Assembly (NCBI GenBank): GCA_030841765.1
Contig: JAUUSS010000034.1
Span: 1 to 20,805, forward strand
Origin: Collinsella aerofaciens
Lineage (GTDB): Bacteria; Actinomycetota; Coriobacteriia; Coriobacteriales; Coriobacteriaceae
Reading direction: 5' to 3'
Length of the DNA: 20,805 nucleotides
The notes beneath the pieces were generated by a model. The model saw only the letters and a program-made list of their open reading frames with translations, had not been told where the DNA came from and did not search any database. The position numbers were made by a program, and so were the translations under genes. Shown here piece after piece: positions 15,068-20,805 of the stretch (its first letter is position 1; each line of letters begins with the position of its first letter).

Positions 15068-15364
15068 ATGCTCACGGAAATCATCAGCAAGACCGTCGCG
15101 GACAAGACGGTGGACAGCATCCTGAAGCGCATCGAGCGCGCCGTCCCCGTGCCCGAGCCGGGCGACGGCGGCTTCGACGCCGCCATGCGCCAGGCGTTCA
15201 ACATGGGGGCCGCCTGCATGGCCGCGCAAATCAAGAACGGCCCCGTGCCCACCAAGCGCATCGCGCTCATGGGCGAGGTGGCCCGCGTGGCGTGCCGCGC
15301 CCGCCTGGTGGGCATGGAGTGCCGCGTGGTCGTAGACGAGGAGGCCCGCGCATGCAATCGCTAG
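15068..15364 (+). CDS. Hypothetical phage protein
   Basis: 98 residues, unrecognised, helical and soluble. TAGGAG lies 7-8 nt before ATG15068. It contains FDAAMRQAFNMGAACMAAQI in the middle and a basic segment after it, without any motif that names a function. Its end overlaps the ParB-like gene by 13 nt. The AT-rich 15026-15067 before it could hold a secondary promoter, but no good boxes are seen. Confidence 0.75.
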   Translation: MLTEIISKTVADKTVDSILKRIERAVPVPEPGDGGFDAAMRQAFNMGAACMAAQIKNGPVPTKRIALMGEVARVACRARLVGMECRVVVDEEARACNR

Positions 15365-16635
15365 AGGAGGTCGCGATCTGCGACGTGTACCCCTACGAGC
15401 GCGCCGACGGCGAGCCGATGAACCCGCGCGACTTCACCACCAGGGAGAGCGCCGAGCACATCGCGGGCCTGGCCGCGCAGTTCAAGGCAAACCGCCTCAA
15501 CCCCGGCCAGCCCGTCATGAAGCCCATCCTGTACAAGGAGGGCGGCATCTACTGGATCATCGACGGCGAGTGCCGCGTGCGCGCCATGAGGGCCATCGGC
15601 ACCGAGCGTTTCCTCGCCGAGGTCTACGACGACCTGGACGACGCCGAGCTGGCGCGCGTGGAGGCCGCCAAGGCCATGGTGGAGACCGACGCCAAGCTGG
15701 GGCTGACCGCCGAGGAGAAGTCGCGCGGCGTGCAGACCATGCTGGCGCTCGACATTCCCGACGAGGAGGTGGCCGTGGCCGCCCGCACCGACGCGGGCAC
15801 CGTGGCCAAGGCGCGCCGCGCCGCCCGCAGGGTGCAGGACGCCGCCTACGACATGACGCTCGACCGCCTGGCCGCCATCGCCGAGTTCGAGGGCGACGAC
15901 GAGGCCGTGGCCGAGCTGCGCGACTGCAAGCAGTCCGAATGGCAGCGCGTGTACGCGAGCCTGAAGGCCGAGGCCGAGCAGAGGCGCAACCGCGCCGAGG
16001 TGGTGGCGGTGCTTGCCGACGCGGGCGTCGAGTTCGTCGACGAATGCCCCGAGGGCTTCGCCGCATGCCGCACGTTTTCCGACTACCGCCCCGACCTGGC
16101 GGCGCTGGACGCCTACGTGGCCGACAACGCGGGCGCGGGGCTTCTGGCCGAGGAGACGTCGTTCGGCGTGACCCTGCTGGCGCCGGTGGCCGAGGGGGCC
16201 GACGAGGCCGCACAGGCCGCAGCCCAGCGCAAGGCCGACTTCCAGGCCGCCTACGAGGACGGCGCGAAGGCCCGCCGCGAGTGGCTGGCCGCCCACGCGG
16301 GCGACCTCAAGTCGATGCGCCGCACGGCTCTGGCGCTGACCGCATTCGCCATGGAGGCCGAGGCCGTGGAATCGTTCGAGGAGCTGCTGGGCCGACCCAT
16401 CGACCGCACGCCCACCGAGCTGGCCGTGGCCATGGGCTGGCGGGCAGCGTGGAACATGAGCGGCTGGACGGCCTGGAGCCTCATGGAAGGCGGCAGCTCC
16501 GTGTACCTCAACCGAGCGACGGTCGAGAACGTGACCATCATCTACGAGGCCATGAAGGCCGACGGCTACGAGCCGAACGCGGCCGAGACGGAAACCTACG
16601 AGGCGTGCATGGCGCGCCTGGGAAGCGAGGAGTAA
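15352..16635 (+). CDS. ParB-like nuclease-domain phage protein
   Basis: 427 residues. The N-terminal 110 or so resemble the ParB N domain: VMKPILYKEG, then IIDGECRVRAMRAIG (about 68-82), where ParB has the GERR box (here GECR). A helix-rich region with a probable HTH (about 125-165; LDIPDEEVAVAARTDAGTV) follows, as in ParB/Noc proteins. The C-terminal 200 residues are very Ala/Glu-rich and unlike known partition proteins. In phages such proteins are often DNA-modifying or regulatory and have no parA partner; none is seen here. ATG15352 overlaps the previous gene; the stop abuts the next start. Confidence 0.75.
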   Translation: MQSLEEVAICDVYPYERADGEPMNPRDFTTRESAEHIAGLAAQFKANRLNPGQPVMKPILYKEGGIYWIIDGECRVRAMRAIGTERFLAEVYDDLDDAELARVEAAKAMVETDAKLGLTAEEKSRGVQTMLALDIPDEEVAVAARTDAGTVAKARRAARRVQDAAYDMTLDRLAAIAEFEGDDEAVAELRDCKQSEWQRVYASLKAEAEQRRNRAEVVAVLADAGVEFVDECPEGFAACRTFSDYRPDLAALDAYVADNAGAGLLAEETSFGVTLLAPVAEGADEAAQAAAQRKADFQAAYEDGAKARREWLAAHAGDLKSMRRTALALTAFAMEAEAVESFEELLGRPIDRTPTELAVAMGWRAAWNMSGWTAWSLMEGGSSVYLNRATVENVTIIYEAMKADGYEPNAAETETYEACMARLGSEE

Positions 16636-17646
16636 ATGAGCGAAGCAGTTGAGGCCGAGATCATCGAGCCCGAGGAGGCGTCAGAGCTGACCGTGGCGTA
16701 CTCCCCCGCCGTGATCGAGGCCAACTTCGACGCCCTGGAGGCGCACGTGCGCAGGCTGGTGGCCGACTACGAGGGCGCGACCTACGACATGGGCAAGGAC
16801 GAGAACGTGAAGGCCGCCAAGCGCGACCGCGCCTACCTCAACGGCATCGCCAAGGAGATAGACGAGCGCCGCAAGGCCGTGAGCCGCGAGTACACGAAGC
16901 CCCTGGCCGCGTTCGAGGACAGGTGCAAGGCCGTGGCGGGCATCGCGAAGCAGGCAGCCGACGGCATCAAGGCGCAGCTGGACGAGGCCGAGGAGGAGCG
17001 CCAGCTGCGCGCGTATGCCAAGCTGCGGGAGCACTACGAGGAGTTCGCCGGTCTGCTGGCCCCCGTCGTGCCCTATGAGCGTTTCCACGAGAAGCAGTGG
17101 ACCAACAAGACCTTCGGCGAGGTGAAGGCATTCAAGGCCCTGGAGGCCAAGGTGGAGCGCCTGGCCCAGGACTGGGAAACCCTCAAGGCGCAGTTCCAGG
17201 GCGAGCCGTTCTACGACGAGGCCGAGCGCGAGCTGTTCGCCACCCTGGACCTGGGCGCGGCCATAACGGCGGCGCACAAGGCCGAGGAGGAGCGCCGGCG
17301 CATCGCCGAGCTGAAGGCGGCCATGGAGCCGGAACCCGTGGAAGAGCCCGACCCCGAACCCGAAGCGGTGCCCGAGCCCGCGGAATGCCAGCCCGCAGAG
17401 TTCCCGCAGCCGCTTGAGCAGATGCCCGAGCCGCAGCCCGCGCTCATGCCCGCCCCGGTGCCGCCAGCGCCGCCCGCACCGGCACCCGCGGCCATGGCGG
17501 GCGACCCGTGGACGGTCGTGGTGCCGTGCGCCACGCGCGGGCAGATGCAGGGCGTCGCGGCGGCCCTCAAGGCGCAGGGCGTCGTGGGCACCATCATGCA
17601 CGGCACGGTGGGCCAGGTTTACGAGCGAATGAACGGAGGCTACTAG
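16636..17646 (+). CDS. DUF1351-like phage recombination-associated protein
   Basis: 336 residues. The N-terminal 220 or so resemble DUF1351 proteins found next to single-strand annealing proteins in prophages: a long helical core (YLNGIAKEIDERRKAVSREY, 70-90) typical of coiled coils. A Pro/Glu/Ala-rich linker (about 232-290) leads to a small C-terminal domain (WTVVVPCATRGQMQGVAAAL). Its biochemical role is not established; position before the ERF gene suggests a partner in recombination. Start ATG16636 directly follows the previous stop, with GAGGAG just upstream. Confidence 0.7.
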   Translation: MSEAVEAEIIEPEEASELTVAYSPAVIEANFDALEAHVRRLVADYEGATYDMGKDENVKAAKRDRAYLNGIAKEIDERRKAVSREYTKPLAAFEDRCKAVAGIAKQAADGIKAQLDEAEEERQLRAYAKLREHYEEFAGLLAPVVPYERFHEKQWTNKTFGEVKAFKALEAKVERLAQDWETLKAQFQGEPFYDEAERELFATLDLGAAITAAHKAEEERRRIAELKAAMEPEPVEEPDPEPEAVPEPAECQPAEFPQPLEQMPEPQPALMPAPVPPAPPAPAPAAMAGDPWTVVVPCATRGQMQGVAAALKAQGVVGTIMHGTVGQVYERMNGGY

Positions 17647-17647
17647 C

Positions 17648-18220
17648 ATGACCCAGGAACAGCAGCCCATCGACCTCATGGCGGCCGTTGCCCGCGTGCA
17701 GCGCGCCGTGGTGGTGCCCAAGGCCAGGTACAACGCTTTCGGCAAGTTCAGCTACCGCAGCTACGAGGACATAGTGGCCGCGCTGAAGGAGCCGTGCGCC
17801 AAGGAGGGCCTGGCGTTCTTCATGACCGACGAGCTGGTGCAGATAGGCGACCGCTACTACGTGAAGTCCACGGCGTGCGTGTTCCCCGCCGAGGGCGGCG
17901 AGGGCCTGCTGCAGGTGAGCGCCTACGCCCGCGAGGACGAGCACAAGAAGGGCTCGGACGACGCCCAGGTGACCGGCATGGCGTCGAGCTACGCCCGCAA
18001 GTACGCGCTGTGCGGCGCGTTCGCCATCGACGGGCAGAACGATCCCGACGCCATGGAGGAGCAGCCCGCGCCCGAGGAGAAGCAGCCGCCCGCAGACGGC
18101 CCCTTCACGGCCCACTGCCGCAGCTGCGGGGCGCGCTACCAGTTCGCCAGCATGCCGCAGTACATGGAGTTCGTGGCCAACAGCCCGTGCTGCCCGCGCC
18201 CCGACTGGCAGGTGGAGTAG
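17648..18220 (+). CDS. erf: ERF family single-strand annealing protein with C-terminal zinc motif
   Basis: 190 residues. The ERF core is clear: FGKFSYRSYEDIVAALK (31-47), AQVTGMASSYARKYALCGAFAID (106-128) and NDPDAM. ERF proteins anneal single strands and promote phage genome circularisation and recombination, usually with SSB. After a Pro/Glu linker (138-150) a short domain has CRSC (157-160) and CC (181-182), likely a zinc site, which the classical P22 Erf lacks. ATG17648 has GGAGG upstream. It lies between the DUF1351-like and SSB genes, a standard recombination module. Confidence 0.87.
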   Translation: MTQEQQPIDLMAAVARVQRAVVVPKARYNAFGKFSYRSYEDIVAALKEPCAKEGLAFFMTDELVQIGDRYYVKSTACVFPAEGGEGLLQVSAYAREDEHKKGSDDAQVTGMASSYARKYALCGAFAIDGQNDPDAMEEQPAPEEKQPPADGPFTAHCRSCGARYQFASMPQYMEFVANSPCCPRPDWQVE

Positions 18221-18574
18221 ATGCAGGCGCTCACCGAGGAGCTGGACGAGCTGACCGACAGGCTGGAGGCCGAGCTGAAGACCTGCAAGGAGTCGGGCTG
18301 CCAGTACGCCGAGAACGAGGCCGAGTACCGCAAGGCCCTGCGCATCGCCATCCTGAACGAGCGCCAGAAGGGCACGCCCGTCACCATCATCGGCGACGTG
18401 TGCCGGGGCCAGGAGCAGATAGCGGAGGCCAAGCGCCGCCGCGACTGCTCCGAGGCCATCTACAAGGCCTCGCAGGAGGCCATCAACGTAATCAAGCTGC
18501 GTATCCGCATGGTAGACGCGCAGATCACCCGCATCTGGAACAGCGGGGACGTAACCCAAGGAGGGTATCTATGA
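18221..18574 (+). CDS. Hypothetical coiled-coil phage protein
   Basis: 117 residues, unrecognised, almost wholly helical: an N-terminal coiled coil (LTEELDELTDRLEAELKT) and a long C-terminal helix. Three cysteines are scattered and do not form a finger. It begins directly after the erf stop and its own stop overlaps the ssb start (ATGA), so it belongs to the recombination module. A role as ERF or SSB partner is a guess from position. Confidence 0.75.
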   Translation: MQALTEELDELTDRLEAELKTCKESGCQYAENEAEYRKALRIAILNERQKGTPVTIIGDVCRGQEQIAEAKRRRDCSEAIYKASQEAINVIKLRIRMVDAQITRIWNSGDVTQGGYL

Positions 18575-19125
18575 GCATCAACCGCGTGTGCATATCCGGC
18601 AACCTGACCCGCGACCCCGTGCTGCGCTCCACGTCTGGCGGCATGTCCGTGCTGTCCATGGGCGTGGCCGTCAACGACCGCCGCAAGAACCAGCAGACCG
18701 GGCAGTGGGAGGACTACCCGAACTTCGTGGACTGCACGCTGTTCGGCACCCGCGGCGAGAAGCTGGCGCAGTACCTCGCCAAAGGCAGCAAGGTGGCCAT
18801 CGAGGGCAAGCTGCGCTACCGCAGCTGGAACGACCAGCAGACCGGCCAGAAGCGCAGCGCGCTGGAGGTCGTGGTGGACGAGCTGGAGTTCATGAGCAGC
18901 CAGCAACAGCAGCAGGGCTACGCGCCGCAGCAGTACGCGCCCCAGGCGGCCCCGCAAGCGCCGCAGGCCCGCACGTACGGCCAGGGACGCCCCGCCCCGG
19001 CACCTGCGCCGCAGCAGCCCGCCTACGCGCCACAGCCGGCCACTCAGCAGGTGTACGCGCCACAGCAGCCCGCGCCGCAGCAGCAGGCCATGCCCGATCT
19101 GTACGACGAGGATATCCCGTTTTAG
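18571..19125 (+). CDS. ssb: Single-stranded DNA-binding protein
   Basis: 184 residues. The OB fold covers 1-110 (NRVCISGNLTRDPVLRST, FVDCTLFG, KGSKVAIEGKLRYRSW). A Gln/Pro/Ala-rich linker (about 112-175, with repeated YAPQ units) leads to the acidic tip DEDIPF, the usual contact point for partner proteins. Phage SSB coats single strands during replication and ERF-driven annealing. GGAGG lies 5-6 nt before ATG18571, which overlaps the previous stop. Confidence 0.95.
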   Translation: MSINRVCISGNLTRDPVLRSTSGGMSVLSMGVAVNDRRKNQQTGQWEDYPNFVDCTLFGTRGEKLAQYLAKGSKVAIEGKLRYRSWNDQQTGQKRSALEVVVDELEFMSSQQQQQGYAPQQYAPQAAPQAPQARTYGQGRPAPAPAPQQPAYAPQPATQQVYAPQQPAPQQQAMPDLYDEDIPF

Positions 19126-19144
19126 GGAAGGCGACGGCGACACT

Positions 19145-19846
19145 ATGGGCATGGTTATACACGACGACTTCTGGGCGGCCGCGCAGGCCATGCCCGAGAA
19201 GCAGCGCGCGCCGTTCATCTACGCCATCGTCGAGTACCGGTTTACGGGCAAGGAGCCGCAGGGCAGCCCCGCGTGGCTGCCTACCTTCCTGGTGCTCAAG
19301 GGCAGGCTCGACATGGGCGACGAGAAGAGCGAGCGCGCAAGGAAGGCGGCCAACGCCCGCTGGGGCAACAGGCCGGGGAAGGAAGACGCGGTGGACGATG
19401 CGGCGGCACGGGCGCAAGCCGATGCGCAAGCACATGCGGGAGCATATGCGGATACAGATGCAGTCGCACATGCGCAAGCAGATGCGGATGCACATGCAGG
19501 CGCATCGAGTTGCGGCAATGCAGAGGTTGAGGTTGAGGTTGAGTATATAGATAACCCCTTAATCCCCTTTGACGAAATCGTGCATGCGCTCAACGAGGCA
19601 GCCGGCACCCGCTACCGCTCAAGCAGCGCCAAGACCCGCAGGCTGATACACGCCCGCTGGGCCGAGGGCTACCGCCTCCCCGACTTCCTGGCCGTCATCG
19701 ACACGATGGCAGCCGAGTGGGCGGGCGACCCGAAGATGGCCAAGTACCTGCGGCCCTCCACGCTGTTCTCGCCGAAGTTCGAGGACTACGTGAACCGCGG
19801 CCCGAGAACCCGGAAGGAGGCCGACGACTATGCCGAGTACGACTGA
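19145..19846 (+). CDS. Phage replisome organiser (Phg_2220_C-type domain)
   Basis: 233 residues. An N-terminal domain (1-75; DFWAAAQAMPEKQRAPFIYAIVEY, RARKAANARWGN) resembles DUF6291-type phage replication proteins. A low-complexity linker of Ala/His/Asp/Gln (about 87-120) is coded by seven 12-bp repeats. The C terminus (about 135-220) has the conserved phage domain pattern: IVHALNEAAGTRYRS, IHARWAEGYRLPDFLAVID, YLRPSTLFSPKFEDYV. Such proteins bind the phage origin and recruit the helicase loader; here the loader gene follows and overlaps by 17 nt. The linker repeats look like origin iterons, as in lambda O, where the origin lies inside the initiator gene. Confidence 0.85.
   Translation: MGMVIHDDFWAAAQAMPEKQRAPFIYAIVEYRFTGKEPQGSPAWLPTFLVLKGRLDMGDEKSERARKAANARWGNRPGKEDAVDDAAARAQADAQAHAGAYADTDAVAHAQADADAHAGASSCGNAEVEVEVEYIDNPLIPFDEIVHALNEAAGTRYRSSSAKTRRLIHARWAEGYRLPDFLAVIDTMAAEWAGDPKMAKYLRPSTLFSPKFEDYVNRGPRTRKEADDYAEYD
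19415..19498 (+). repeat. Seven 12-bp iterons, candidate phage replication origin
   Basis: Seven tandem 12-bp units, pattern NNNGCANATGCG (each ends ATGCG or ATGCA), plus a decayed eighth at 19499-19510. Since 12 is a multiple of 3, the gene stays open and each unit codes four residues such as QAHA or QADA. To the right are three GAGGTT repeats (19523-19540) and an AT-rich stretch (19543-19568) inside otherwise very GC-rich DNA, a possible unwinding element. Confidence 0.65.
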
Positions 19847-20558
19847 GTGCCCCCACTGCGGGGCGCAGCTGGAGGTCCGCTACGTGGTGCTGGCTGGCCG
19901 CCGCACCTTCTGCGGCTGGAAGCCGTGCGGCTGCCCGGGTGCCGTGGCGGAGCGCGACGAGCGTTCGCGCCTTGAGGCCAGGGCCAAGGCCGAGGAGGCC
20001 GCAGCCAAACGCCGCCGGGCCTACGAGCGGGCCGGAATCAAGCCCCGCTTCATGACAGCCGCCTCCCCCATGGCCGAGGGCATTGCCGCGAAGGTTGAGC
20101 AAGGGCGCGGGGCGTACATCTGCGGCCCCGTGGGAACCGGCAAGACCCACCTGGCGAGCGCCGTGGCGCGGCTCCTGGTGGACGGCGGCACCAGCGTGAG
20201 GGTGACCGACATGCTGGGCGTGCTGGCCGCCATCAAGGGCACCTACGGCGGCGACGGCACCGAGGACGGCGTGCTGTCCAGGCTCTCCCGCGTGGGGTGC
20301 CTGGTGCTGGACGACCTGGGCAAGGAGTCCCCCACCGACTGGACGCTGGGGCAGGTGTTCCGCGTCGTGAACGACAGGTACGAGAACATGAGGCCCGTGG
20401 TCGTGACCACGCAGTACGGCAAGGGCGACCTCATACGCCGCCTGGCCAAGAACGGCGACGAGGAGACGGCGGTGGCCATCGTGAGCCGCCTGTCGGAGAT
20501 GTGCGACAAGTACGAGCTGCAAGGCAAGGACAGGAGGCTATCGAATGGCAAACGTTGA
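19830..20558 (+). CDS. dnaC: DnaC-like helicase loader (AAA+ ATPase)
   Basis: 242 residues. A cysteine-rich N terminus (CPHC 7-10, Cys28, Cys33, Cys35) likely binds zinc, followed by a charged helix. The AAA+ core has Walker A GPVGTGKT (99-106), Walker B LVLDD (158-162) and a C-terminal SRLSEM with the probable arginine finger Arg220. DnaC/DnaI proteins load the replicative DnaB helicase; no phage helicase gene is seen, so the host helicase is the likely client. AAGGAGG is 9 nt before ATG19830. The gene overlaps its neighbours on both sides. Confidence 0.92.
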   Translation: MPSTTECPHCGAQLEVRYVVLAGRRTFCGWKPCGCPGAVAERDERSRLEARAKAEEAAAKRRRAYERAGIKPRFMTAASPMAEGIAAKVEQGRGAYICGPVGTGKTHLASAVARLLVDGGTSVRVTDMLGVLAAIKGTYGGDGTEDGVLSRLSRVGCLVLDDLGKESPTDWTLGQVFRVVNDRYENMRPVVVTTQYGKGDLIRRLAKNGDEETAVAIVSRLSEMCDKYELQGKDRRLSNGKR

Positions 20559-20805
20559 CACGCTGCCCGAGATCCTGCGCCCCCTCATGGAGGGGCCGAG
20601 CATCGAGACGCCCAGGTGCGCCGTGTGCGGCGCGCCGTGGCCGCTCAACCGCCACCACATCGTGAGGCGCGGGGCGGGCAAGCTGTTCCGCGACGGGCGC
20701 GAGGTTCCCAAGCCCACGGTGATGCTGTGCGGCAGCGGCAACGGCAGCGGTTGCCACGGGCTGGCGCACGCCAACCGGCTGCACTTCCGCTGGGTCAGGG
20801 CCGAG
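20545..20805 (+). CDS. HNH-type phage protein (cut by window end)
   Basis: 87 residues visible; the frame is still open at the window end. CAVCG (25-29), then NRHHIVRRGAG with the two histidines, then MLCGSGNGSGCHGLAHAN match the zinc-binding HNH nuclease pattern (Cys pair, HH, Cys...Cys-His). A nuclease acting on phage DNA or junctions is likely. AGGAGG lies 5-6 nt before ATG20545, inside the end of the helicase-loader gene. Confidence 0.75.
   Translation, partial: MANVDTLPEILRPLMEGPSIETPRCAVCGAPWPLNRHHIVRRGAGKLFRDGREVPKPTVMLCGSGNGSGCHGLAHANRLHFRWVRAE

Larger units (their letters stand above)
10406..20805. mobile_element. Prophage, left part (integration, immunity, recombination and replication genes)
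   Basis: From the putative attachment core rightward, all recognisable genes are phage-type: serine integrase, LexA-like repressor, Cro-like protein, RusA, ERF, SSB, replisome organiser, DnaC-like loader and HNH protein. Third codon positions are visibly richer in G/C than in the host genes to the left. Packaging, head, tail and lysis genes are not seen and should lie right of 20805. The element therefore looks like a tailed temperate phage, although completeness cannot be judged. Confidence 0.9.

Noticed and set aside
19415..19510. CRISPR-like array
   Set aside because: Units are 12 bp and contiguous without spacers, lie inside a coding gene, and no cas gene is present.

Overview
The window looks like the chromosome of a GC-rich Actinomycetota bacterium, most likely a gut coriobacterium such as Collinsella. 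This is inferred from protein style, base composition and gene order and was not checked against a database. It joins about 10.4 kb of host sequence to the left end of a prophage whose right end lies beyond base 20805.

Host part (1-10405). A class I SAM-dependent methyltransferase gene and a YhbY-type ribosome-associated RNA-binding protein gene are read on +. They converge, at a shared terminator, with a 999-residue regulator on - that carries an N-terminal P-loop NTPase and a C-terminal winged-helix/BTAD module. After a gene-free gap come five genes all read on -: rplM, rpsI, glmM, crr (PTS IIA-Glc) and nagB. GlmM and NagB act on glucosamine-6-phosphate, sending it to cell-wall UDP-GlcNAc or to glycolysis, and the IIA protein feeds or senses PTS sugar uptake. 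A patatin-like phospholipase gene lies upstream of rplM on the same strand. A repeat-rich intergenic region (10046-10355) separates it from the prophage.

Prophage (about 10406-20805, open on the right). On -, a large serine integrase gene follows a LexA-like repressor gene with a 2-nt gap. A divergent control region (12515-12629) holds two back-to-back promoters and a palindromic operator candidate. On +, a tightly packed early operon runs from a Cro-like protein through small unknown proteins, a RusA-type Holliday junction resolvase, a zinc-finger HTH protein, a ParB-like nuclease-domain protein, a recombination module (DUF1351-like, ERF single-strand annealing protein, SSB), a replisome organiser carrying a probable iteron origin inside its gene, a DnaC-like helicase loader and an HNH-type protein cut by the window end. 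Many genes overlap by 4 nt (ATGA or GTGA) or abut, as expected for one transcription unit.

Main points of interest. (1) The left prophage junction contains the last 14 nt of a typical tmRNA (ssrA) gene, followed by a strong UUCG-loop terminator, so the phage appears to sit in the 3' end of ssrA, with the intact tmRNA gene expected at the unseen end. (2) The integrase reading frame runs through this junction and through the host terminator, so its lysogen mRNA may end just before the stop codon, making a non-stop message that tmRNA itself would act on. (3) The repressor has Cys and Arg where the family has its Ser/Lys dyad, and the integrase has lost half of its zinc ribbon. (4) Seven 12-bp iterons next to an AT-rich stretch lie inside the replisome organiser gene.
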